Shown: positions 7,820 through 13,933 of the stretch, piece after piece
How the letters are laid out: each line of letters opens with the position of its first letter
How positions within the stretch are numbered: the stretch's first letter is position 1
Origin: Pseudomonadota bacterium
Lineage (GTDB): Bacteria > Pseudomonadota > Alphaproteobacteria > Sphingomonadales > Sphingomonadaceae
Reading direction: 5' to 3'
Assembly: GCA_030271565.1 (NCBI GenBank)
Contig: JARXKR010000045.1
Span: 1 to 13,933, forward strand
Length of the DNA: 13,933 nucleotides
Translations under genes and position numbers: made by a program
The notes under the pieces: generated by a model
What the model was told of the DNA's origin: nothing
The model's database searches: none
Seen by the model: the letters and a program-made list of their open reading frames with translations, nothing else

Positions 7820-9593
7820 GCAGCACCGTCCCATCGGCCCGCATCCGCACCGCGATGCTGCCCGACAGGCCGGGGAAGGTCGGCCACATGCCCTGCGCCA
7901 AGGCCATCCGGCTTTCCGACGGGCCGCCGGCCTGACGCTCGTACATCCAGTAGTTGCGCATCACGATGTTCACGTAGCCGCGGGTTTCCCAATAGGGCAC
8001 GCTTTCGATCCACAGCAGCGGATCGCCCTTGTCCTTGATCTCGGTATTCCAGCGGGTAATCGGGGTGAGGCCAGCGTTGTAGGCGGCCATTACCTTGGGT
8101 AGCAAGCCCTGCGTGCCGGACGAATCGCGCAGCATCTGCAGGTGGTTCTGCCCGAACGCGAGGTTGACCTCGGGCTTGGCCAGATCGCGCGCGTTGCCGG
8201 CCACGCCCAGTTCCCCGGCATGATCGCGCGCGGCCGAAGGCATGATCTGCATCAGGCCTTTTGCGCCGGTCTGGCTGGTCGCGGTGGTACGGAACACCGA
8301 TTCCTGCAGCGTATGGGCATAGACCAGCGCCGGATCGACCTTCCACCCGGTCACCGGGGTCCACTTGGGCGTGGGGAACCGCGCGGCGGGCTCGGCCTTT
8401 CCGCCCGACGGCACGTTGTAAGCCATCCACAACTGGGTCGCAGGCATACCGAGACTGCGCGCGAGGCGCGACAGGGGTTGGTACTGCACCGGCTCGCCGA
8501 TCCGCGCCTGGTGGCGCAGCACGTCATCGGCCAGCGCATCCTCGCCCACTTCCGAGAGCATCACGGCGGTGCGGACATTGGGCACATCGCGCAGTTGCTG
8601 CCAGTCACCCGCGCTGAAATCGGGGGCTTCGTGGGTCTTGGGCACAGCTGCACCCAATTGCTCGAGTGCCAGCATCCCGTAGAGTGTTTCGTCCATCCGC
8701 GCCGCCTTGCGCAGCGGCGCAGCGGCCTGATCGGGCAAGCGGCAACGCACCAGTGCGCGGCTTTGCCAGTAGTAGGCCGCAGCGGTCAGCTCGGCGTTTT
8801 CGGAAGACCCAGCCGTGCGGGCAAAAGCATCGGCGGCGCCGGTGCAATCGTCGATCCGCCACGCGGCGAGCCCGGCGATCCACCAGCCCTCGGCCACCCA
8901 CGGCCCGCTGCCGGCCTGCGCGGTCTGCGCGAGCGCATAGGCCGAGGCATCGTCGTTCTCGATGTAATAGGACCATGCGACCTTGCTGCGCCATTCGGCC
9001 CGGGCGTTGCCTGAAAGCTGGGTGTCAATCCCGTCGAGCAGCGCCTTGGCCCCGGCCGGGCTGTCATCCTTGATCTGGCCGTTGATCGCTGCCGCGACCG
9101 CGCCGGGCATGGTGCCGTCCGCCGTGTCACGCGGGCGCACGCGCCGGGCGCGGCTTGGCAAGGTGCTGAGGACGCGCGCTTGCGGCAATGTGGGAATGAC
9201 GGTTGCGCCGCGCTTCTGCGCCAGATTGGCGATCTGCTCGGACTGCGGCAGCTGGGTTCCCAGCGCCAGCCAGCCGCTCAGCGCAGGCGCTTCGACCTTG
9301 GGCGAACCGGCAGCAAGGTAATATTCCGCGCGCGCCACCTGGTGCAGCGGGCCGTCGGCCTTCTGCGCGAACATCGCTTGGACCCGCGCCCAGTTGCCAC
9401 TTTCGATCGCGGCAAACAATTCGCGGTAATAGCCGCGCTCGTCCTGGGTCAGCAGCACCGGCACCGAACTGTTGCTAGCGCGGCTGGCGAAGTAATCGAC
9501 CGAAGCACTGTTGGCCGATGCGCACAGCGGCAGCGCGGCCCCGGCCATCGCCAGCAGCACCGCAATCCTGCGTGCGTTCGAACCTGCTTTCAC
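7809..9593 (-). CDS. Soluble lytic murein transglycosylase, Slt type
   Basis: Periplasmic peptidoglycan-cleaving enzyme that forms 1,6-anhydro-muramyl ends during wall turnover. The 594-residue protein begins with a Sec signal peptide (MKAGSNARRIAVLLAMAGAALPLCASA, cleavage near residue 27). A long alpha-helical, TPR-like region follows (about 40-410; WVAEGWWIAGLAAWR and YWQSRALVRCRLPDQA are typical pieces). A C-terminal SLT catalytic domain comes last: HTLQESVF with catalytic Glu E431, then TGAKGLMQIMPSAA, and KVMAAYNAGLTPITRW, ESVPYWETRGYV. The start is GTG 9593, with GGGGA 9 nt upstream; the next ATG lies inside the signal peptide and would spoil it. It follows the UDG-like gene by 30 bp and overlaps moaB, so the three probably form one transcript. 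Confidence 0.93.
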   Translation of the reverse strand: MKAGSNARRIAVLLAMAGAALPLCASANSASVDYFASRASNSSVPVLLTQDERGYYRELFAAIESGNWARVQAMFAQKADGPLHQVARAEYYLAAGSPKVEAPALSGWLALGTQLPQSEQIANLAQKRGATVIPTLPQARVLSTLPSRARRVRPRDTADGTMPGAVAAAINGQIKDDSPAGAKALLDGIDTQLSGNARAEWRSKVAWSYYIENDDASAYALAQTAQAGSGPWVAEGWWIAGLAAWRIDDCTGAADAFARTAGSSENAELTAAAYYWQSRALVRCRLPDQAAAPLRKAARMDETLYGMLALEQLGAAVPKTHEAPDFSAGDWQQLRDVPNVRTAVMLSEVGEDALADDVLRHQARIGEPVQYQPLSRLARSLGMPATQLWMAYNVPSGGKAEPAARFPTPKWTPVTGWKVDPALVYAHTLQESVFRTTATSQTGAKGLMQIMPSAARDHAGELGVAGNARDLAKPEVNLAFGQNHLQMLRDSSGTQGLLPKVMAAYNAGLTPITRWNTEIKDKGDPLLWIESVPYWETRGYVNIVMRNYWMYERQAGGPSESRMALAQGMWPTFPGLSGSIAVRMRADGTVLRGR

Positions 9594-9607
9594 GTCGTAA
9601 TTTCCCC
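9594..9607 (-). promoter_or_regulatory. Ribosome binding site for the GTG-started lytic transglycosylase
   Basis: GGGGA on the minus strand (9607-9603) lies 9 nt before the GTG at 9593. This supports the non-ATG start, since an ATG at 9613 is out of frame and reaches a stop after seven codons. Confidence 0.55.
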
Positions 9608-9623
9608 GCTCATTCAGTCCCGC

Positions 9624-10376
9624 TCAGGCGTTCTGCCAAGCCAGCAATGCCTGCCATAACCGCGCCTTGACCCGTGGCCGCCCCATCAGGTCTTCAAGGC
9701 CCGGCGCCATCAACGCCGAAACTACCCCGTGGCTATGAGTAATTTGCGTAAAACTATCAGCGCTTTTCGCTGGATCGTGGCCAAGCAGCGATGAAACGTG
9801 GCTTCCGAAGGCGATCAACCGCTGCGGAGCGGCCAGTGCGATGTGATGCCGGGTCAATTCGGCCAAGCCGGTCTCAACCAGATCCTGCCAATCGGGGTGC
9901 GGCATATGGCGCGGCAGCGCACTGGCAAAATAGGCCTGTTCGGGCGCAATCCCGATCGCGGCGAGGATTGCACCGAGCAGCTTCCCCAGCGGGCCCGACA
10001 GCAGGCGCTCGCGGTCTTCGGCTTCGGGATGATCGACCAGCACCATCATGGCCGCCCCGGCGTCGCCGCGTGGACCGATCCGGCCTTCGACCTGCCCGGC
10101 ATCGAGCGCAGGCTCGCTCAGCCACCAAGACTGGAAGGTGCCCAGGTGCTGCGGCCAGAGCGCCGGATCGCCGCCGATCAGCGCGCGTGGTGGCGGCGCG
10201 GGAGGCTGCGGCGGGACGTAGGCGGCAGGACTTGCCGCAGACTTGACCTCGGGCGCAGCCAGCCAGCACGCGGCATCGTCGGCATAGCTGTGCTCGACCC
10301 CGGCCTCACGCCACCACTGCAGCGCGGCGGCAATGGCAGTGGCATCGGGCGCTGCTGATGGACCGGAGAAACTCAC
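9624..10376 (-). CDS. Uracil-DNA-glycosylase-like protein, catalytically degenerate
   Basis: The 250-residue protein has the outline of a type-4 uracil-DNA glycosylase: an N-terminal helix with LQWWREAGV, a proline-rich linker (about 54-64), then a UDG-like fold from about 108. The segments MMVLVDHPEAEDRERLLSGP, GKLLGAILAAIGIAPEQAYF, HHIALAAPQRLIAFG and RPRVKARLWQALLAW align in order with the known family. Key residues are missing. The GE-x-PG motif is VDHPE (about 114-118), the HP motif near the end is MAPGLEDL, the N after the second strand is Ser (YFASALP), and the four cluster-binding cysteines are absent (only C38 is present). It is probably a non-catalytic homologue, and assignment to the superfamily is by pattern only. 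Start GTG 10376 has a weak upstream GAGGT at 13 nt spacing. It lies 80 bp from the divergent ETF-QO gene and 30 bp upstream of the lytic transglycosylase. Confidence 0.75.
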   Translation of the reverse strand: MSFSGPSAAPDATAIAAALQWWREAGVEHSYADDAACWLAAPEVKSAASPAAYVPPQPPAPPPRALIGGDPALWPQHLGTFQSWWLSEPALDAGQVEGRIGPRGDAGAAMMVLVDHPEAEDRERLLSGPLGKLLGAILAAIGIAPEQAYFASALPRHMPHPDWQDLVETGLAELTRHHIALAAPQRLIAFGSHVSSLLGHDPAKSADSFTQITHSHGVVSALMAPGLEDLMGRPRVKARLWQALLAWQNA

Positions 10377-10456
10377 CCTACGGTCTTGACCTCACCCGTT
10401 ACAGCAATCAAGGGTTTGCGCGACATAAAGACATCAACAGGGTGTGGACCAGGGCC
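10377..10456. promoter_or_regulatory. Divergent intergenic region, UDG-like gene and ETF-QO
   Basis: These 80 bp separate the two opposite starts, so both promoters must be here or extend into the coding ends. TTGACC at 10386-10391 is a reasonable plus-strand -35 box, but the hexamer 17 nt on (CAAGGG) is not a -10. CATAAA at 10424-10429 is the most AT-rich candidate. No palindromic operator is evident. AGGGCC just before ATG 10457 is a weak Shine-Dalgarno. Confidence 0.25.
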
Positions 10457-12103
10457 ATGAGCGAACGCGAATCGATGCCGTATGACGTGGTGATCGTCGG
10501 GGGCGGGCCGGCCGGGCTCGCCGCAGCGATCCGGCTCAAGCAGGTCAATGCCGAACTCACCGTCTGCGTGCTCGAAAAAGGCTCGGAGATCGGCGCGCAT
10601 ATCCTCTCGGGCGCGGTGGTCGATCCAAAGGCGCTTGACGAGCTGCTGCCGACATGGCGCGACGACGGCTGCCCGATGGCGCAGACGCCGGTCACCGACA
10701 ATCAGCACTGGGCGCTGACCAAGACCGGCAAGTTTGCCGTGCCGCACTTCATCGCGCCGCCGTTTCTCAATAACAAGGGCACCTACACCGGCAGCCTTGG
10801 CAGCCTGTGCCGCTGGCTGGCCGAACAGGCCGAAGGGCTGGGGGTCGAGATTTTCCCCGGCTTTCCGGCCAGCGAACTGCTCTATAATGACGACGGCTCG
10901 GTCATGGGCGTGGCGACGCAGGACATGGGCGTGGCCAAGGATGGCAGTCACAAGAGCGATTTTCAGCCGGGTATGGAACTCCACGCCAAATACACCCTGT
11001 TTGCCGAAGGCGCGCGCGGTCATCTGACCAAGCAGCTGAAGGCGAAGTACAATCTTGACGCCGATGCCGAGCCGCAAGTCTATGGCATCGGAATCAAGGA
11101 GCTGTGGGATATCCCGGCGGACCAGCACGTGCCGGGCCGGGTGATCCATACGCAGGGCTGGCCGATTGCGGACAAGGACGGTTTCGGCGGCGGGTTTCTC
11201 TACCATCAGGCCAACCACCAGGTCGCGCTCGGCTACGTCGTCTGGCTTGGTTACAAGAATCCCTACGTCTCGCCGTTCGAAGAATTGCAACAATGGAAGA
11301 CGCACCCGGCCATCGCTGAAATCCTGAAAGGCGGGAAGCGCGTTTCCTATGGCGCGCGCGCGATCTGCGATGGCGGCTGGCAATCGGTGCCCAAGCTGAC
11401 CTTCCCGGGCGGCGCGCTGATCGGCTGCACTGCGGGCTTTCTCAACGTCCCGCGGATCAAGGGCAGCCACACTGCAATGAAAAGCGGCATGATGGCGGCC
11501 GAGGCGATTGCAGATGCCATCTCGCGGCAACGCGGGAACGATGAACTGACCGCCTACTCTGACGCCTATCGTGGCAGCTGGGTCGAAAAAGAACTGCGCA
11601 TGGTGCGCAATTTCGAACCGATCGTGGCCAAATTCGGCGGCACGCTCGGCACGTTGATCGCAGGCGTGGTCATGTGGCTGGAATACTTGGGGATTCGCCT
11701 GCCGTTCACGATGAAGCATCGCAGCGATGCGTCCAAGACAGGCCGAGCCGATCTGTACAAGCCGATCGTCTATCCCAAGCCCGACAACGTGCTGAGCTTC
11801 GATCGGCTTTCATCGGTGGCGCAGAGCTTTACCAACCACGCCGAGGACCAGCCGTGCCATCTGCAGGTCAAGGACCTCGAGCTGCAGAAGGTCAGCGAGC
11901 TGGGCGTGTTCGGCGGACCATCGGCCCGGTACTGCCCGGCGGGCGTTTACGAATGGCTGGAAAACCCCGACGGCACCCCGAAGTATCAGATCAACTCGCA
12001 GAACTGCGTCCACTGCAAGACCTGCGACATCAAGGACCCCAACCAGAACATCAACTGGGTCACCCCGGAGGGCGGCGGTGGGCCGAATTATCCGAATATG
12101 TAG
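10457..12103 (+). CDS. Electron transfer flavoprotein-ubiquinone oxidoreductase
   Basis: Inner-membrane-associated iron-sulfur flavoprotein. It passes electrons from ETF, reduced by acyl-CoA and other dehydrogenases, to ubiquinone. The 548-residue length is normal. The N-terminal FAD-binding loop VIVGGGPAGLAAAIRLKQ lies near residues 12-29, followed by VCVLEKGSEIGAHILSGAV; GIGIKELWDIP and GGALIGCTAGFLNVPRIKG are typical of the family. The single 4Fe-4S cluster ligands are C493 (YCPAGVYEW) and C517, C520 and C523 (NCVHCKTCDIKDP), all present, and the protein ends in the standard GGGGPNYPNM. The frame is open to ATG 10358, but MSERESMPYDVVIVGGG at 10457 is the family's usual start; the longer form would overlap the divergent gene. 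Function fits beta-oxidation, as does the acyl-CoA synthetase at 3161-4747. Confidence 0.96.
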   Translation: MSERESMPYDVVIVGGGPAGLAAAIRLKQVNAELTVCVLEKGSEIGAHILSGAVVDPKALDELLPTWRDDGCPMAQTPVTDNQHWALTKTGKFAVPHFIAPPFLNNKGTYTGSLGSLCRWLAEQAEGLGVEIFPGFPASELLYNDDGSVMGVATQDMGVAKDGSHKSDFQPGMELHAKYTLFAEGARGHLTKQLKAKYNLDADAEPQVYGIGIKELWDIPADQHVPGRVIHTQGWPIADKDGFGGGFLYHQANHQVALGYVVWLGYKNPYVSPFEELQQWKTHPAIAEILKGGKRVSYGARAICDGGWQSVPKLTFPGGALIGCTAGFLNVPRIKGSHTAMKSGMMAAEAIADAISRQRGNDELTAYSDAYRGSWVEKELRMVRNFEPIVAKFGGTLGTLIAGVVMWLEYLGIRLPFTMKHRSDASKTGRADLYKPIVYPKPDNVLSFDRLSSVAQSFTNHAEDQPCHLQVKDLELQKVSELGVFGGPSARYCPAGVYEWLENPDGTPKYQINSQNCVHCKTCDIKDPNQNINWVTPEGGGGPNYPNM

Positions 12104-12109
12104 GCAGGA

Positions 12110-12224
12110 AGAGTCTCCCCCTTTGGGGGAGGTGGCAGCCCGCAGGGCTGACGGTGGGGGCTTGGTGCGGCCCCCCTCCGACCTCCGCTTCGCTACGGCC
12201 ACCTCCCCCAAAGGGGGAGACTCT
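12110..12224. repeat. Palindromic intergenic repeat element, copy type 2
   Basis: A perfect 27-bp inverted repeat (12110-12136 with 12198-12224) bounds a 115-bp element that nearly fills the gap between the ETF-QO and ispE genes. Each arm folds on itself (CTCCCCC, TTT, GGGGGAG). An inner hairpin, CAGCCC with GGGCTG (12136-12141 with 12145-12150), follows the left arm. The plan of long terminal arms that are themselves palindromic, with small inner hairpins, is the same as at 7161-7281 although the bases differ. It belongs to the kind of short intergenic repeats common in sphingomonads. It begins 6 bp after the ETF-QO stop. Confidence 0.85.
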
Positions 12225-12229
12225 CGCAA
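12213..12229 (+). promoter_or_regulatory. ispE ribosome binding site inside the repeat arm
   Basis: The only Shine-Dalgarno-like run before ATG 12230 is GGGGGAG at 12213-12219, 10 nt from the start codon. It lies within the right arm of the inverted repeat, so in mRNA it can pair either locally with the CCCCC of the same arm or with the left arm. Both structures would hide it from ribosomes. Confidence 0.6.
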
Positions 12230-13036
12230 ATGATCGAAACCGCCTTTGCCAAGATCAACCTCGCGCTGCATGTCCGGCGGCGGCGGGGGGATGGGTATCA
12301 TGGGCTTGAGACGCTGTTCGCGTTCGTCGATGCGGGGGATGTGGTTTCGGCCAAGCCTGCCGCACGGGACGAGCTAAGGACGGTTGGCGAGTTTGCCCGG
12401 CAACTGACTGATCCGTTTGCCAATATCGTCGGGTCTGCGCTCAAGGCTTTGTCCCACGGGCCGGGCTGGGCGGTGACCCTGGAAAAAAACCTCCCGGTCG
12501 CGGCTGGCTTGGGCGGCGGGTCGGCGGATGCAGGGGCGGTGTTCCGGCTGGTCGAGGCGCAATTTGGCTTGCCCGCTGACTGGCAGCAGCGTGCGGCCAA
12601 GCTCGGCGCCGACGTTCCGGCCTGCGTGCGCTCGGTCACCTGCATCGGGCGCGGGACCGGGACCGAGCTGACCGAAGTGGCCAGCGACCTCACCGGCACC
12701 CCGGTGCTGCTGGTCAATCCGCGTGTGCCACTGAGCACCGGTCCGGTGTTCGCGGGCTGGGATGGAATCGACCGTGGACCCTTGCCCGAAGGCCCGGTAA
12801 GCGCAATCGCCCGCGAAGGCCGCAACGATCTTGAACCCAGCGCCATCGCGCTGTGCCCGCCGATTGCCGATGTGCTGGCGGCATTGGCGCAAACCAAGGC
12901 GGTTCTGGCGCGTATGTCCGGCTCGGGCGCGACGTGCTTTGCGCTGTATGACAGCACGGCCAGGCGCGATGCCGCCGCAGCGTCGATCAAGGCCGCGCAC
13001 CCCGATTGGTGGCAACTATCGGGCAACCTGCGATGA
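12230..13036 (+). CDS. ispE: 4-diphosphocytidyl-2-C-methyl-D-erythritol kinase
   Basis: GHMP-family kinase that phosphorylates CDP-methylerythritol with ATP, a step of the non-mevalonate (MEP) isoprenoid pathway in the cytoplasm. The 268-residue protein has FAKINLALHV at the N-terminus with K8 (the K10 equivalent in E. coli), GYHGLETLF near 22-30, the glycine-rich ATP loop LPVAAGLGGGSADAGA at 88-103, the catalytic aspartate D128 in LGADVPA, and the third GHMP motif RMSGSGATCFALY near the C-terminus. It starts directly after the repeat element and its ribosome binding site lies in that repeat. The stop TGA overlaps the next gene's ATG, which suggests coupled translation. No other MEP-pathway gene is present here. 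Confidence 0.95.
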   Translation: MIETAFAKINLALHVRRRRGDGYHGLETLFAFVDAGDVVSAKPAARDELRTVGEFARQLTDPFANIVGSALKALSHGPGWAVTLEKNLPVAAGLGGGSADAGAVFRLVEAQFGLPADWQQRAAKLGADVPACVRSVTCIGRGTGTELTEVASDLTGTPVLLVNPRVPLSTGPVFAGWDGIDRGPLPEGPVSAIAREGRNDLEPSAIALCPPIADVLAALAQTKAVLARMSGSGATCFALYDSTARRDAAAASIKAAHPDWWQLSGNLR

Positions 13037-13764
13037 GCGGCCACGAAGCCTGGCGCCTGATCGGCGCTCCGCGTTTCGGGGGGGTTCTGGTTGTATCCGA
13101 TCACGCCTCCAACCGCGTCCCCCAAGACATCGATCTCGGCATCGACCCGGCACTGCTGAACCAGCATATCGCGGTCGATCTGGGTGTCGCCGAAGTCGGC
13201 GCGCTGATGGCGCAGCGACCCGGCATCGCTGCATTCCACGCGGGCGTCAGCCGCCTCGTCTGCGATTGCAACCGCGAAGAGCATGCGCCCGCCGTCATCC
13301 CGATCGCCAGCGACGGCCACGCGATTCCCGGCAACGCGCTCGATCATAAGGGGCATCAGGCGCGGCTCGAGCGGTTCTTCCACCCCTACCACGCGGCGCT
13401 GGCCGATCTGCTCGATGCCAGTCCCCCCGCGCTGATCCTGTCGCTGCACAGCTTTACTCCGCAGCTCGCGACCAGCGACGAGCCGCGCCCATGGCAGGTC
13501 GGCGTGCTCTACAATCAGGACGACCGCGCCGCCCGCCTTGCGATCCCGCTGCTCGAGGCCGAGGGTCTGATAGTGGGCGACCAGGAGCCCTACTCAGGCC
13601 AATTGCTCAACGCGACGATGAACCGCCACGCAGAAGGCGACGGGCGTCCCTACCTCGGCATCGAGATCCGCCAGGACCAGATCGCCAGCGCGTCGCAGCA
13701 GGCCGTTTGGGCAGAGCGCCTCGCGCGGATTTGCAATGAAGTGGCGTTGAAGCTGCCCGAATAG
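13033..13764 (+). CDS. N-formylglutamate amidohydrolase family protein
   Basis: The 243-residue protein is of the N-formylglutamate amidohydrolase (HutG-like, Pfam FGase) family, metal-dependent hydrolases best known from histidine breakdown. Visible motifs are VVSDHASNRVP near residues 18-28 (probable metal-binding His), HIAVDLGVAEVG, SRLVCDCNRE, SLHSFTP near 138-144, WQVGVLYNQDDR, QEPYSGQ and LGIEIRQDQI. All fit the family closely. Start ATG 13033 is chosen because it forms the ATGA overlap (13033-13036) with the ispE stop. An in-frame ATG at 13006 would overlap ispE by 31 bp. No hut genes are nearby, so the histidine-degradation role is not supported by context and the true substrate is open. 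Confidence 0.9.
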   Translation: MSGHEAWRLIGAPRFGGVLVVSDHASNRVPQDIDLGIDPALLNQHIAVDLGVAEVGALMAQRPGIAAFHAGVSRLVCDCNREEHAPAVIPIASDGHAIPGNALDHKGHQARLERFFHPYHAALADLLDASPPALILSLHSFTPQLATSDEPRPWQVGVLYNQDDRAARLAIPLLEAEGLIVGDQEPYSGQLLNATMNRHAEGDGRPYLGIEIRQDQIASASQQAVWAERLARICNEVALKLPE

Positions 13765-13810
13765 CGGTGTAGGGCTGCCGCTACTGTCCCGTTCACGAAA
13801 GATCGTTCCA

Positions 13811-13933
13811 ATGCCCGCCTATCGCTCGCGCACCTCCACTCATGGCCGCAACATGGCCGGCGCGCGCGGGCTGTGGCGCGCGACGGGGATGAAGGACGAC
13901 GATTTCGGCAAGCCGATCATCGCGGTGGTCAAC
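13811..13933 (+). CDS. ilvD: Dihydroxy-acid dehydratase, first 41 codons
   Basis: This is the beginning of IlvD, the iron-sulfur dehydratase that makes 2-keto acids in valine, isoleucine and leucine synthesis. The visible N-terminus reads MPAYRSRTSTHGRNMAGARG, then LWRATGMKDDDFGKPIIAVVN, which matches the strongly conserved start of IlvD including the GKPIIAVVN segment before the substrate site. The frame is open to the window end and about 570-580 residues lie beyond it. The 46 bp between the preceding stop and this ATG contain no clear Shine-Dalgarno; GAAAG at 13797-13801 is the nearest purine run. Confidence 0.93.
   Translation, partial: MPAYRSRTSTHGRNMAGARGLWRATGMKDDDFGKPIIAVVN

Noticed and set aside
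8142..9014. A 290-codon plus-strand frame opposite the lytic transglycosylase gene
   Set aside because: Shadow frame; the minus strand encodes a signal peptide and a complete SLT domain.
10358..10456. N-terminal 33-residue extension of ETF-QO
   Set aside because: It would overlap the divergent UDG-like gene and adds sequence not expected before the usual MSERE start.
12298..13449. A 383-codon minus-strand frame opposite ispE and the amidohydrolase gene
   Set aside because: The plus-strand proteins carry full family motifs; the opposite frame is low-complexity Arg/Ala/Pro/Ser-rich shadow sequence.
13762..13783. Hairpin TAGCGG/CCGCTA after the amidohydrolase gene as a terminator
   Set aside because: The stem is only 6 bp, includes the stop codon, and has no following T-run.
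1..13933. A new defence, toxin-antitoxin, CRISPR, prophage or biosynthetic system
   Set aside because: Nearly every gene falls in a known housekeeping or widespread family. No integrase, transposase, direct-repeat array, tRNA-flanked island or base-composition shift is visible beyond the two short repeat elements.

Overview
The window is ordinary chromosomal DNA of a GC-rich alphaproteobacterium, most likely of the order Sphingomonadales (Sphingomonadaceae or Erythrobacteraceae). That placement is an inference from the protein sequences (DnaE, MoaB, the PA0069-type radical SAM protein, IspE and the start of IlvD), the codon bias, and the long-armed intergenic inverted repeats typical of those genomes. 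Coding density is very high. No gene-free stretch exceeds 170 bp, and no tRNA, rRNA, CRISPR array, transposase, phage gene or origin is visible.

Layout. (1) Positions 1-4747, plus strand: the 3' nine-tenths of dnaE (replicative polymerase III alpha subunit), then, 25 bp later, a fatty-acyl-CoA synthetase. A GC-rich hairpin (4750-4778) follows. (2) Positions 4791-5588: a divergent pair, a 92-residue single-pass membrane protein with a small heptad-type repeat (minus strand) and a DUF1330 protein (plus strand). (3) Positions 5585-10376, all minus strand and read from right to left: a degenerate uracil-DNA-glycosylase-like protein, a periplasmic soluble lytic transglycosylase, moaB (overlapping the transglycosylase), a 121-bp inverted-repeat element, a PA0069-family radical SAM protein, and a two-helix membrane protein of unknown function. 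(4) Positions 10457-13933, plus strand: electron transfer flavoprotein-ubiquinone oxidoreductase, a second 115-bp inverted-repeat element, ispE, an N-formylglutamate amidohydrolase family gene coupled to ispE by an ATGA overlap, and the first 41 codons of ilvD.

How the genes relate. Most are housekeeping or core metabolism: replication, fatty-acid activation, electron transfer from acyl-CoA dehydrogenases to ubiquinone, non-mevalonate isoprenoid synthesis, branched-chain amino-acid synthesis, molybdenum cofactor and cell-wall turnover. The acyl-CoA synthetase and ETF-QO both serve fatty-acid oxidation but lie in separate transcription units. I found no convincing new multi-gene system. The points most worth a second look are the two palindromic repeat elements, one of which contains the ribosome binding site of ispE; the UDG-like protein that has lost all its catalytic and iron-sulfur signatures; and a possible leaderless promoter for the radical SAM gene.
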